Notes: generated from the sequence alone by a model not told the origin. A DNA stretch of 64,000 nucleotides from Saccharothrix sp. (GCF_031180885.1 NZ_JAPSLK010000012.1:1-64000), one strand, 5' to 3'. Numbered from the stretch's first letter, positions 8,924-18,280 are shown. A program made the numbers and translations.

Positions 8924-9391
8924 ATGGCCATGACCTTGGACGGTCCGCTGGCCGACCGGGACCGCTGGCAGGCCACGCGGTGCTCGATCGGCAAGGCGAT
9001 GGACGTGATCGGCAACCGCACCGCCGTCCTCCTGCTCCGCGAGGCCTTCTACGGCACCACCCGCTTCCACGACTTCGCCACCCGTGTGGGCGTCACCGAG
9101 GCGTCGGCGGCGGCCAGGCTGCGCGAACTGGTCGACCTCGGCGTGTTCGAGAAGCGCCCCTACCGGGAGCCCGGACAGCGCACGCGGCACGAGTACGCGC
9201 TCACCGAGATGGGCCGGGACCTCCTGCCCACCGTCCTCGCCCTGATGCAGTGGGGCGACCGCCACCTCCAATCCGACGGCGCACCCCTGCGCGTGGTCGA
9301 CACGTCAGGGGCGCCCGTGCGCGTGCAGGTCCGAGCCGACGACGGCCACGACCTGGCCGCCGAAGACCTGGTCCTCCAGGTGAACCGCTAG
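8924..9391 (+). CDS. HxlR-family transcriptional regulator
   Basis: A 155-residue winged-helix repressor/activator. Residues 20-100 show the family pattern: Cys20 in CSIGKAMDVIG, then LLLREAFYGTTRF and the recognition helix region TEASAAARLRELVDLGVFEKRPY. Residues 108-155 form a variable tail. Two in-frame ATGs (8924, 8930) precede the domain. The upstream region has CCAGG-N6-CCTGG and GCTATAGC palindromes that could be its operator. No obvious target gene remains next to it, only the small frame described at 8708-8869. Confidence 0.85.
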   Translation: MAMTLDGPLADRDRWQATRCSIGKAMDVIGNRTAVLLLREAFYGTTRFHDFATRVGVTEASAAARLRELVDLGVFEKRPYREPGQRTRHEYALTEMGRDLLPTVLALMQWGDRHLQSDGAPLRVVDTSGAPVRVQVRADDGHDLAAEDLVLQVNR

Positions 9392-9540
9392 ATCACGCAG
9401 AACTCGTTGCCCTCCGGGTCCGCCATCACCACGTGGTCGGGGACGCCGTCGATCGAGTCCTCGCGCAGCACCGTCCCGCCCGCCGCGACCAGTTCCCGGA
9501 CCTTCGCCTGGACCAGCGGGCGGCGCACCTCGACCGGTGT
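9388..9540 (-). pseudogene. VOC/glyoxalase-like protein, 3' remnant
   Basis: About 50 codons that read as the C-terminal end of a VOC (glyoxalase-like) protein: QAKVRELVAAGGTVLRE, then DHVVMADPEGNEFCVI and stop. The same DPEGNEFCV ending occurs twice in the intact VOC protein at 22.2-22.9 kb. Upstream of about 9540 the frame loses all family similarity and turns into antisense of the LysR remnant. Its stop overlaps the HxlR stop by 4 nt. It looks like a gene truncated by a deletion. Confidence 0.65.
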
Positions 9541-9542
9541 CT

Positions 9543-9687
9543 CCCTGCCCCCGCCGTCGCCGACCTCGTCCCCCCGAAGATCGCCTTCCTGCCGCTGGTC
9601 GACGTGCCGGACGTCGAATGGGGGCTGGTCTGGCGCACGGCGGGCGAGACGGGTCGGGTCCGGGAGTTCGCCGCCGCCGCGCGCTAA
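9543..9687 (+). pseudogene. LysR-family regulator, 3' remnant
   Basis: The last 45 or so codons of a frame ending at 9687 read like the C-terminus of a LysR effector domain: ADLVPPKIAFLPLVDVP, then VEWGLVWR and REFAAAAR before TAA. No helix-turn-helix or effector domain precedes it; the frame upstream is antisense to the VOC remnant. It probably shared a divergent promoter with that VOC gene before both lost their 5' halves. Confidence 0.55.
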
Positions 9688-9696
9688 CCTCGACCT

Positions 9697-9810
9697 ATGG
9701 AAGACCCCACCGGCCTGTCGTCGCCGATCGGCCAGATCCTCATCTTCGCGAGCCTGGTCGCCGCGCTCGTGGTGGGTCTGCGCGCCTGGTGGCACAACCG
9801 CAACCGCTGA
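9697..9810 (+). CDS. 37-residue single-pass membrane peptide
   Basis: ATG at 9697 opens a 37-codon frame: a short polar head (MEDPTGLSSP), one hydrophobic helix (about residues 12-28) and a basic end (HNRNR). It ends exactly one base before the stop of the convergent MFS gene. The sharp head-helix-basic-tail layout suggests a real small membrane protein inserted with its C-terminus inside. A ribosome-binding site is weak (CGACCT precedes the ATG), so expression is uncertain. Function unknown. Confidence 0.5.
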   Translation: MEDPTGLSSPIGQILIFASLVAALVVGLRAWWHNRNR

Positions 9811-11052
9811 TCAACGCACCCGCTGCATCGACGCGAACAGGCACACCGCCAACAGCGGCAACGCGGTGAACCCCACCACGAGCCCCAACGCGGCATAAGA
9901 CCACGCCGTCACCACTACGCCCGCCGCGACACCACCTATAGCGCCACCGATGTTCATGCACAGGTCGGACAGTCCTTGCGCGGCGGGCCGATCGGTCACC
10001 GCCACTGACTCGGTGAGCAGCGCCGACCCCGCGACCAGGCCCGCCGACCAGCCGAAACCCAGCAACGCCAACCCGGCCCCGAGCTGCGGCGCGTCGTGCG
10101 CGGGCGCCATGCCCGCGATGCCCGACGCGGCCACCACCAGCGCCGCGCCGATCGCCAGCACGGAGACCCGGCCCAACCGGTCCGCCATCCACCCGAACAA
10201 CGGGCTCGCGATGTACATGGCGGCCACGTGCAGGCTGATGACCATCCCGACGACACGCAGCGACGACCCGGCGTGGTCCATGTGCACGGGTGTCATCGAC
10301 ATGAGCCCCACCATCGCCGTGTGGCACAGCGTGATCCCGCCCAACGCGAGCTTCGCGCCCGCGGGCAGCGACCGCCACACGGCGCCGGACCCCCGTGTGC
10401 CCCCCGCTCCCCCTGCGCAGTGCGCGGGCACCACGGCCTCCCGCGCCAGCACCAGCGGGTCCGGGCGCAGCAACCGCGCCACCACCAGGGCGGCCAGCCC
10501 GAACAGCACCGCCGACAGCAGGTAAGGCCCTGAGCCGACGGGCAGGCCGACGGCCACCGCGAACCGCCCGGCGGGGTCGGCCAGGTTCGGCCCGACGACC
10601 GCGCCCAACGTCGCCGCCCACACCACGACGGCCACCGACCGCGCCCGCTTGCGCGGGTCGGCCAGGTCCGCGCCGGCGTACCGGGCGGCGAGGTTCGCGC
10701 TGGTCGCGGCCCCGAACAGGACCAGGGCGGGCAGCAACACGTGCCACGACCGGAGCACCACCGCGCACGCCGCCAGCACCGCGCCCACCGCGCCCGCGAC
10801 GTAGCCGAAGACCAGCGCCGGCCGGCGTCCGTGCCGTGCGGCGACCCGGGCCGCGGGCACCGCGAACACCGCCGCGCCGACCACGGCCGCGGTCTGCGCC
10901 AGGCCGCCCACGGCGTCGGAGTCCGACAGCCCGGCGGCGAGCAGCGTCGACACCGCGAGGCCGATGGTGACGCCCGCGGCGCCCAGCACCTGGGTGGCCG
11001 CCAGCACGCGGAGCACCCGGCGCTGCACCACCTCCACCCCGGTCATGATCAT
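9811..11052 (-). CDS. MFS transporter, drug-efflux type
   Basis: A 413-residue integral membrane protein with about 12 predicted helices in two halves split by a polar loop near residues 205-235. The segment RVAARHGRRPALVFG at the loop between helices 2 and 3 fits the MFS motif GxLxDRxGRK/R in degenerate form, and the second half has WMADRLGRVSVL. The substrate cannot be read from sequence; efflux of drugs or metabolites is the likely role. It is 44 nt downstream of the Hsp70-like gene on the same strand. Confidence 0.85.
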   Translation of the reverse strand: MIMTGVEVVQRRVLRVLAATQVLGAAGVTIGLAVSTLLAAGLSDSDAVGGLAQTAAVVGAAVFAVPAARVAARHGRRPALVFGYVAGAVGAVLAACAVVLRSWHVLLPALVLFGAATSANLAARYAGADLADPRKRARSVAVVVWAATLGAVVGPNLADPAGRFAVAVGLPVGSGPYLLSAVLFGLAALVVARLLRPDPLVLAREAVVPAHCAGGAGGTRGSGAVWRSLPAGAKLALGGITLCHTAMVGLMSMTPVHMDHAGSSLRVVGMVISLHVAAMYIASPLFGWMADRLGRVSVLAIGAALVVAASGIAGMAPAHDAPQLGAGLALLGFGWSAGLVAGSALLTESVAVTDRPAAQGLSDLCMNIGGAIGGVAAGVVVTAWSYAALGLVVGFTALPLLAVCLFASMQRVR

Positions 11053-11096
11053 GGATCGTGCCAGGGCGGCGGGTGGCGGGGCAGCCCCCGTCCGGG

Positions 11097-13004
11097 TCAG
11101 GTACCAGGCTGAACGGTGTTTTCGAAGAAGTCGGCCACGTTGTCGGCGCTCACGTCGTCACCGCTGCTCTTGGTCACGATGCCCAGCAGCGGAAGGTCGT
11201 TCGCGGTGAACGCGAGCAGCCCCACGCCGCCGTTCGCGGTGGCCCGGTACTTGCCCTTGAGGCCGTTGCCGCCCCACTCCGCTTCGACCATGTCCGTCTT
11301 CAAAGAGCGCGCCAACGCGTCCGCGCTCTGCTGCGCGCCCGTGACGGTCTCGGTGAGCACGTACTGCACCGAGTAGTCGTCCTTGAGGGCGCAGCTCACC
11401 ACCGTGCCCTTGATCTCGGCGATGCCCGACACGCCCGCCGAACCACCCGCCTTGCACGTGCTGGTGTCCGGGATCGTGCCCGCGAGCCGGCGCAGGCACT
11501 CGGTGAAGCCCTTGTCGTCTTTAGCGGTGTCGTTCTTGCAGTCTTGCGCGCTCAGCTCACCGGGACCGTTGAGCACGAAGATCCCGCCGATCACGGCGAG
11601 CACCAGCACCACGGCCGCGCCGACCGCGATGTAGACGTTCTTGCCCGGCTTCTTCTCTTGAGCGCGCGGGGACACGCTCGGGAAGTTGAACTGCTGCGGC
11701 ACCTGGTACGGCCCGCTGACCGCCGGGTTCACCTGGTAGGGGCCGCTCACCGCGGGGTTGACCTGGTACGGCCCACTGACGCCCGGGTTCACCTGGTACG
11801 GGCCGCTGACCACGGGGTTCGGGCCGCTCTGCGCCGGGTTCCGGGGCGGGCTCTGGACCGGGGTCGGGCCGGTCACCGGCTTGGTGACCACCGTGGGCGG
11901 CTCGTTGGACACCTTCACCGGGTCCTTGGAGCGCGGCGTGATGCCGTCCTTGGGCACGTGGTGCGCGCCCAGCGCGACGGCGGTCTCCGGCTGGTCCAGG
12001 CTGGTCGGCACCACCCGCACCTGCTCGGCGATCATCGTCGCCACCAGCGGGATCCGGCTCGACCCGCCGACCAGGTAGATGCCCGCGAGCTGGTTGGGGG
12101 CCATGCCGGTGGCGCGGATCGTGGCCGCCAGCAGCTCCACGCTGCGCAACATGCTGGGGCGGATCAGCGCCTCCAGGTCCGACCGGTTGACCAGCACGTC
12201 CTCGAACGGCTCCGGCATCGGCACCTCGGTGTGCGCATGCCGGGACAGGGACTCCTTAGCGGCCCGCACGTCCTCTTGAAGAGCGCGGCGTGCGCGACGG
12301 TCGGCCGTGGTCTCCGGGCGCAGCAGCCGCTGCCAGCCCGCCGGGTCGCGATGGGACACCTGGCGGCCCACGTGCTCCAGCAGCGCCTGGTCGACGTCGA
12401 GGCCGCCCAGGTCGGGCAGGCCGTCCTCGGCGAGCACGGTGAACCCGTTCTGGGTGGCGCCGACGATGGCGACGTCGAACGTGCCCGCGCCCAGGTCGTA
12501 GACGGCCAGCGCCTGGCCCACGGCCAGCGAGGCGTAGTGCGAGGCGGCGGCGACCGGTTCGGGCACCGGCGCGATGTCGCAGGTCACGCCCGCCAGGCGG
12601 GCCGCGGACAGCAGCACGTTGCGGCGCGTGGGACCCCACTGCGCGGGGTGGGTCAGGCGGACCTCGTCGAGGGGCTCGCCGCCGAGCTGGCGGGTGGTCT
12701 CCTCCAGCACGCGGCGCAGCACGGCGGCCAGCGCGTCGGTGACCGGGACGACGTTGTCGCCCAGCAGCAGCATCCCGTCGTCGACCCGCCGCTTGGGGTT
12801 GGGCTCGAACCGCGAGGGGTCGAGTCGGGCGCGCCGCTCGGCGTCCCGGCCCACGACCAGCGAGCCGTCCTCCTCGCAGTAGACGGCCGAGGGCATGGTG
12901 GCGGACCCGTCCACCTCGACAACCCGGGGCGGCCTGCCGTGCGCGGCGAGCACCGCGACGGTGTTGGAAGTGCCCAGGTCGATGGACAGGACTCGCACAG
13001 TCAC
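11097..13004 (-). CDS. Membrane-anchored Hsp70-like protein
   Basis: A 635-residue chimera. Residues 1-350 are an Hsp70/actin-type ATPase with the phosphate loops DLGTSN (9-14) and DLGAGTFD (170-177) and the adenosine motif GGSSRIP (313-319). Instead of a substrate-binding domain it has a Pro-rich linker with four copies of VSGPYQV (399-435), a basic stop (EKKPGKN), one membrane helix (457-478) and an outside domain of about 155 residues with four cysteines at its start. The ATPase should be cytoplasmic and the C-terminal part exported. Start is GTG (13002-13004). It diverges from the Lhr helicase gene. Confidence 0.85.
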   Translation of the reverse strand: MTVRVLSIDLGTSNTVAVLAAHGRPPRVVEVDGSATMPSAVYCEEDGSLVVGRDAERRARLDPSRFEPNPKRRVDDGMLLLGDNVVPVTDALAAVLRRVLEETTRQLGGEPLDEVRLTHPAQWGPTRRNVLLSAARLAGVTCDIAPVPEPVAAASHYASLAVGQALAVYDLGAGTFDVAIVGATQNGFTVLAEDGLPDLGGLDVDQALLEHVGRQVSHRDPAGWQRLLRPETTADRRARRALQEDVRAAKESLSRHAHTEVPMPEPFEDVLVNRSDLEALIRPSMLRSVELLAATIRATGMAPNQLAGIYLVGGSSRIPLVATMIAEQVRVVPTSLDQPETAVALGAHHVPKDGITPRSKDPVKVSNEPPTVVTKPVTGPTPVQSPPRNPAQSGPNPVVSGPYQVNPGVSGPYQVNPAVSGPYQVNPAVSGPYQVPQQFNFPSVSPRAQEKKPGKNVYIAVGAAVVLVLAVIGGIFVLNGPGELSAQDCKNDTAKDDKGFTECLRRLAGTIPDTSTCKAGGSAGVSGIAEIKGTVVSCALKDDYSVQYVLTETVTGAQQSADALARSLKTDMVEAEWGGNGLKGKYRATANGGVGLLAFTANDLPLLGIVTKSSGDDVSADNVADFFENTVQPGT

Positions 13005-13075
13005 CCCTTTGGTCAGAACCGCGCTGATCGTGCCACAACCGAAAATTGTCGTACCCCTGGTTCAAGATGGTTGCC

Positions 13076-16000
13076 ATGGATGTCCAGGCCGATTTCTCGC
13101 CCGCGACCCGGCAGTGGTTCGCCGGGGCCTTCGAGGCACCCACCTCGGCACAGGTGGGCGCCTGGGAGGCCGCCGCGGCGGGCGAGCACGCCCTGGTCAT
13201 CGCACCCACCGGCTCCGGCAAGACGCTCGCCGCTTTCCTCTGGGCCCTCGACCGGCTGGCCTCCACGCCGCCGCCGGACGACCCCAAGAAACGCTGCCGC
13301 GTCCTCTACGTCTCCCCGCTGAAAGCCCTGGCCGTCGACGTGGAGCGCAACCTCCGGGCACCGCTGGCGGGCATCCGGCAGGCGGCCCACCGCCTGTCCC
13401 TGCCCGAACCGTCCATCACGGTCGGCATGCGCACCGGCGACACCCCGGCCGAGGACCGCCGGGCGTTCGCCCGCCGCCCGCCGGACGTGCTGGTCACCAC
13501 GCCGGAGTCGCTGTTCCTCATCCTCACCTCCTCGGCCCGCGAGTCGCTGCGCGGGGTGGAGACGGTGATCGTCGACGAGGTCCACGCTGTCGCGGGCACC
13601 AAGCGCGGCGCGCACCTCGCGCTGTCACTCGAAAGGCTGGACGCGCTGCTGGAGCGGCCCGCCCAGCGGATCGGGCTGTCGGCCACGGTCCGACCGGTCG
13701 AGGAGGTGAGCGCGTTCCTCGCCGGCGGCCGGCCGGTGAAGGTCGTGCAGCCCAGGACCGCGAAGACCGTCGAGGTGGAGGTCGAGGTCCCGATCGAGGA
13801 CATGTCGGCGCTGGGCGAGCCCACCGGCGAGGTGTCCGGGTCGGCGGCGGGCGCGGAGCAGCGGGCGTCGATCTGGCCGTCGGTCGAGCAGCGCATCCTC
13901 GACCTGGTCCGGGAGCACCGGTCCACGATCGTGTTCGCCAACTCGCGCAGGCTGGCCGAACGGCTCACCGCGCGGCTCAACGAGCTGGCGGAGGAGGCCG
14001 CGGAACTGGAGCAGGACCGGTTCCCGGCGGAGGCGATCGGGCAGTCCGGGCTGACCACCCAGCGGTCGGCGACGATCGCCCGCGCGCACCACGGCTCGAT
14101 GTCGCGCGAGCAGCGGACCGTGGTGGAGGAGGAGCTGAAGTCGGGGCGGCTGCCGTGCGTGGTGGCCACGTCCTCGCTGGAACTGGGCATCGACATGGGC
14201 GCGGTCGACCTGGTGGTGCAGGTCGAGGCGCCGCCCACGGTCGCGTCCGGGCTGCAGCGGGTCGGCCGCGCCGGGCACCAGGTGGGCGCGGTGTCGCGCG
14301 GGGTGATGTTCCCGAAGTTCCGGGGCGACCTGGTGTCGTGCGCGGTGGTCGCGGAGCGGATGCGGGACGGCGCGATCGAAGCCGTGCGGTACCCGCGCAA
14401 CCCGTTGGACGTGCTGGCGCAGCACGTGGTGGCGATGACGGCGATGGAGCCGTGGACCGTCGAGGAACTGGCCGGGTTGGTGCGGCGGGCGGCGCCGTTC
14501 GCCGCGCTGCCCGAGTCAGCTCTCCAGGCGGTGCTGGACATGCTCGCGGGCCGGTACCCGAGCGAGGAGTTCGGGGAGCTGCGCCCGCGCATCACGTGGG
14601 ACCGGATCACCGGCGAGCTGCGCGGCAGGCCGGGGTCGCAGCGGCTGGCGGTCACGTCCGGCGGCACCATCCCCGACCGCGGTCTGTTCGCGGTGATGAC
14701 ACCGCCGTCGGAACGCGGTCCGGGCTCGCGGGTGGGCGAGCTGGACGAGGAGATGGTGTACGAGTCGCGGGTGGGCGACACGTTCCTGCTCGGCACGTCG
14801 TCCTGGCGGGTCGAGGACATCACCCACGACCGGGTGATCGTGGTGCCCGCGCCGGGGCAGCCCGCGCGCATGCCGTTCTGGAAGGGCGACGCGCCGGGTC
14901 GTCCGCTGGAACTGGGGCGGGCGCTGGGGAAGTTCCTCCGCGAAGTGTCCACGATGGACAACGAGACCGCGGCGGCGCGGGCCGCGGACGCCGGGCTGGA
15001 CGAGTGGGCCACGTCCAACCTGCTCGCCTACCTGGGCGAGCAGCGCGAAGCCACCCGCCACGTGCCCAACGACCGGACCGTGCTGGTGGAGCGGTTCCGG
15101 GACGAGCTGGGCGACTGGCGGCTGGTGGTGCACTCGCCGTTCGGGGCGCAGGTCAACGCGCCGTGGGCGTTGGCGATCGCGGCCCGGCTGCGCGAGCGGC
15201 GCGGCATCGAGGTGCAGGCGGCGCACTCCGACGACGGGATCGTGGTGCGGCTCCCGGACGCGGTGGACCTCGACGGCGCGCAGGTGGTGGCGGGCGCGGA
15301 GGACGTGCTGCTCGACCCCGAGGAGGTCGAGCAGGTCGTGGTCGCCGAGGTCGGCGGGTCGGCGGTGTTCGCGGCCCGGTTCCGGGAGTGCGCGGCCCGG
15401 TCGCTGCTGCTGCCCCGGCGCGACCCGAAGCGCCGGACACCGCTGTGGCAGCAGCGGCAGCGGGCGGCGCAACTGCTGTCCGTGGCGGCGAAGTACGAGA
15501 GCTTCCCGGTGGTCCTGGAGGCGATGCGCGAGGTCCTCCAGGACGTGTACGACGTGCCCGGTCTCCGCGAGCTGATGGCGGACGTGCGGGCGCGGCGGGT
15601 GCGCGTGGTGGAGGTGGAGACTCCGGCGCCGTCGCCGTTCGCGCGCAGCCTGCTGTTCGGCTACGTCGGGATGTTCCTGTACGAGGTGGACGCGCCGCTG
15701 GCGGAGCGGCGGGCGGCGGCGCTGTCGCTGGACTCCGCGCTGCTCGCGGAGCTGCTGGGGTCCGAGGCCATCCGGGAGTTGCTGGACCCGGAGGTGGTCG
15801 AGGAGGTCGAGCGGTCGCTGCAACGGCTGACACCCGACCGGCACGCCCGGGACGTGGAGGGCGCGGCCGACCTGCTGCGGTTCCTGGGCGACCTGTCCGA
15901 GGCGGAGGCGGCGCAGCGCGGGGTGCGGCCGGAGTGGCTGGCCGAGCTGGTGTCGGCGCGACGGGCGATCCGGGTGCGCATCGCGGGCGAGGACCGGGTG

Positions 16001-17626
16001 CTGGCCATCGAGGACGCGGGCCGGGTGCGGGACGCGTTGGGCGTGGCGCTGCCGGTGGGCGTGCCGGAGGCGTTCACCGAGCCGGTGGCCGACCCGTTGG
16101 GCGACCTGCTCGCCCGGTACGCGCGAACACACGGGCCGTTCCCCGCGGCGCAGGCGGCGGAGCGGTTCGGGCTGGGCGTCGCGGTGGTGACCGGTGTGCT
16201 GGAGCGCATGGCGGCCACCGGACGGCTGGTGCGCGGCGAACTGCGGCCGGGCGGCACGCACACCGAGTACTGCGACGCCGACGTGCTGCGGCGGTTGCGG
16301 CGGGCGTCGCTGGCGCGGCTGCGGGCCGAGGTCGAGCCGGTGGAACCGGAGGCGCTGGGCCGGTTCCTGCCCGCGTGGCACGGCGTGGGCCGGCGGCTGC
16401 GCGCCGCGCCGACCGTGGACGACGTGTACGCGGTGGTCGAGCAACTGGCCGGCGCGCCGCTGCCGGCCAGCGCGGTGGAGTCCCTGGTCCTGCCCGCGCG
16501 GCTGCCCGGCTACTACCCGGCGCTGCTGGACGAGCTGACCGCGGCCGGCGAGGTGACGTGGACCGGGTGCGGTTCGCTGGCGGGCGGCGACGGGTGGATC
16601 GCGCTCGCGCCGGCGGACGTGGCCGACCTGCTGCTGCCCGATCTGGTGCCCGAGGCGGCGCCGGACTCGCCGCTGCACCGGGCCGTGGTCGAGGCGCTGG
16701 CGGGCGGGGCGCTGTTCTTCCGCCAGGTCGTCGACCGGGTGTCGTTGCAGGGACCGACGACCGACGGCGAGGTCGTCGGCGCCCTGTGGGACCTGGTGTG
16801 GGCGGGCGTCGTCACCAACGACACGTTGGCGCCGCTGCGCGCCCTGGTGGCGGGCGGCGGCACCGCGCACAAACCCAAGCGCGCCGCTCCGCGCGGCCGG
16901 TACGCGCGGATGCGCGCGGGTCGACCGGACATGCCCAGCCGCACCGGTCCGCCCACGGTCGCCGGCCGGTGGTCGCCGGCCGTGGTCCCGGCGACCGACC
17001 CGACCCGGCGCGCGCACGCCCGGGCGGAGGCGTTCCTGGAGCGGCACGGCGTGCTGACCCGGGGCGCGCTGGACACCGAGCGAGTGACCGGTGGCTTCTC
17101 CGGGGTGTACCGGGTGTTGCGGGCGATGGAGGAGTCCGGCCAGGTGGTGCGCGGTTACGTGGTCGAGGGTCTGGGCGCGGCCCAGTTCGCGGCGCGCGGA
17201 GCCGTGGACCGCCTGCGGGCCCTGTCCCGTCCGCCGGGCCAGGAGCACACGGGCACGCCGGAGGCGGTCGTCCTGGCCGCCGCCGACCCGGCCCAACCGT
17301 ACGGCGCGGCCTTGCCCTGGCCCGACCCACTGGGTGAGGGCAAACACCGCCCGGCGCGCAAGTCGGGTGCCCTCACGGTCCTGGTGGACGGCCAGGCAAC
17401 GCTGTACGTCGAACGCGGTGGCCGCTCCCTGCTGTCGTTCAGCGAGGACGACGACGTCCTGCGCGCGGCGGCGCAGGCGTTGAGCAGGGCGGTCCGCGAC
17501 GGCTGGCTGGGCCAACTCGCGGTCCAACGCGCCGACGGCGGGATCGCCCTCGGCTCCCGGCTCGCCGGAATCCTCCAGGAGGCGGGATTCCGCGCGACGC
17601 CCAAGGGCCTCCGGCTCAGGGCCTGA
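13076..17626 (+). CDS. lhr: Lhr-family ATP-dependent DNA helicase
   Basis: A large superfamily 2 helicase (about 1516 residues) that translocates 3'-5' on DNA, implicated in repair. Counting from the ATG at 13076: Walker A APTGSGKT (43-50), DEVH box (167-170), SATVRP motif III and the helicase C-terminal motif QRVGRAGHQ near residue 400. After these come the winged-helix and Lhr-core domains and the long C-terminal extension typical of actinobacterial Lhr. An in-frame ATG at 13067 could also serve; neither has a strong ribosome-binding site. It diverges from the Hsp70-like gene, leaving about 70 nt for both promoters. Confidence 0.94.
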   Translation: MDVQADFSPATRQWFAGAFEAPTSAQVGAWEAAAAGEHALVIAPTGSGKTLAAFLWALDRLASTPPPDDPKKRCRVLYVSPLKALAVDVERNLRAPLAGIRQAAHRLSLPEPSITVGMRTGDTPAEDRRAFARRPPDVLVTTPESLFLILTSSARESLRGVETVIVDEVHAVAGTKRGAHLALSLERLDALLERPAQRIGLSATVRPVEEVSAFLAGGRPVKVVQPRTAKTVEVEVEVPIEDMSALGEPTGEVSGSAAGAEQRASIWPSVEQRILDLVREHRSTIVFANSRRLAERLTARLNELAEEAAELEQDRFPAEAIGQSGLTTQRSATIARAHHGSMSREQRTVVEEELKSGRLPCVVATSSLELGIDMGAVDLVVQVEAPPTVASGLQRVGRAGHQVGAVSRGVMFPKFRGDLVSCAVVAERMRDGAIEAVRYPRNPLDVLAQHVVAMTAMEPWTVEELAGLVRRAAPFAALPESALQAVLDMLAGRYPSEEFGELRPRITWDRITGELRGRPGSQRLAVTSGGTIPDRGLFAVMTPPSERGPGSRVGELDEEMVYESRVGDTFLLGTSSWRVEDITHDRVIVVPAPGQPARMPFWKGDAPGRPLELGRALGKFLREVSTMDNETAAARAADAGLDEWATSNLLAYLGEQREATRHVPNDRTVLVERFRDELGDWRLVVHSPFGAQVNAPWALAIAARLRERRGIEVQAAHSDDGIVVRLPDAVDLDGAQVVAGAEDVLLDPEEVEQVVVAEVGGSAVFAARFRECAARSLLLPRRDPKRRTPLWQQRQRAAQLLSVAAKYESFPVVLEAMREVLQDVYDVPGLRELMADVRARRVRVVEVETPAPSPFARSLLFGYVGMFLYEVDAPLAERRAAALSLDSALLAELLGSEAIRELLDPEVVEEVERSLQRLTPDRHARDVEGAADLLRFLGDLSEAEAAQRGVRPEWLAELVSARRAIRVRIAGEDRVLAIEDAGRVRDALGVALPVGVPEAFTEPVADPLGDLLARYARTHGPFPAAQAAERFGLGVAVVTGVLERMAATGRLVRGELRPGGTHTEYCDADVLRRLRRASLARLRAEVEPVEPEALGRFLPAWHGVGRRLRAAPTVDDVYAVVEQLAGAPLPASAVESLVLPARLPGYYPALLDELTAAGEVTWTGCGSLAGGDGWIALAPADVADLLLPDLVPEAAPDSPLHRAVVEALAGGALFFRQVVDRVSLQGPTTDGEVVGALWDLVWAGVVTNDTLAPLRALVAGGGTAHKPKRAAPRGRYARMRAGRPDMPSRTGPPTVAGRWSPAVVPATDPTRRAHARAEAFLERHGVLTRGALDTERVTGGFSGVYRVLRAMEESGQVVRGYVVEGLGAAQFAARGAVDRLRALSRPPGQEHTGTPEAVVLAAADPAQPYGAALPWPDPLGEGKHRPARKSGALTVLVDGQATLYVERGGRSLLSFSEDDDVLRAAAQALSRAVRDGWLGQLAVQRADGGIALGSRLAGILQEAGFRATPKGLRLRA

Positions 17627-17654
17627 CCTTTCCCGACGGCTTGGATTGGGGGCT

Positions 17655-18127
17655 GTGGATCTTCCCGGCGACGGACACGTGCACACCGAGTGGTCGTGGG
17701 ACACGGTGCTCGGCTCGATGGAGGCGTCCGGCGCGCGGGCCGTCGAGGTCGGGTTGCCGTCGGTGGCCTTCACCGAGCACGCGGACCTCACGCCATGGCG
17801 CATCCCCGACGACATCGTCCCGCGGCTGCCCGAGCACTTCCGGGTCAGGTTGCGGCCCGACGGCATCCTCGAAGCGCCCGACCTCGACGTCGAGGGGTAC
17901 CTGGAGTGCGTCGCGCGGTGTCGGGAGCGGTTCCCGGGGTCACGAAGGTGCCGCTGCACACCGATGTCGTCCGCTGGTGGCACGAGGTCGGGGGCGACGC
18001 GGTCGCGTTCGGCAGCGACGCCCACGAACCCACCCTCGTCGGCCACGGCTTCGACGAGGCCGCCGCCATGGCCGAGTCGTACGGCTTCCGCCCCGGCCGA
18101 ACCGCCCACGACCTCTGGCGCCAATAG
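17655..18127 (+). pseudogene. PHP-domain (histidinol-phosphatase-like) gene with internal deletion
   Basis: The N-terminal 98 or so codons (GTG at 17655) show a PHP metallophosphoesterase start: DGHVHTEWSWD and VAFTEHADLTPW with metal-binding His/Asp. At about 17940 the sequence jumps to a different frame carrying the family's C-terminus: WWHEVGGDAVAFGSDAHEP and then EAAAMAESYGF. The roughly 120-residue middle (more metal ligands) is missing and the two parts are out of frame. Neither half can make an active enzyme. It follows lhr by 28 nt. Confidence 0.75.
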
Positions 18128-18280
18128 CCGCCCGACGCCGGTGACCGTTCGGCGTTGGCGACCGTCCGGCGCCGATGACCGCCCGGCGCCGATGACCGTC
18201 CAGCGCCCGTAGCCGCCCGATGCCGGTAGCCGCTCGACGTTGGTGGCCACCCGGCGTTGGTCGTCGTCCTGTTCGGGCGA
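18128..18280. repeat. Degenerate 15-16 bp repeats after the PHP remnant
   Basis: The gap between the PHP remnant and the convergent acdS carries about eight imperfect copies of a CCGATGACCGCCCGGCG-like unit, with CGGCGCCGATGACCG nearly exact twice. No gene is seen. It resembles the minisatellite before recX in composition and in lying in a convergent gap. Confidence 0.55.

Noticed and set aside
14516-18250. Very long open frame on the minus strand through the lhr gene
   Set aside because: It is antisense to an unmistakable Lhr helicase and its translation is Arg/His/Pro/Gln-rich without any fold; a normal artefact of high GC third positions.
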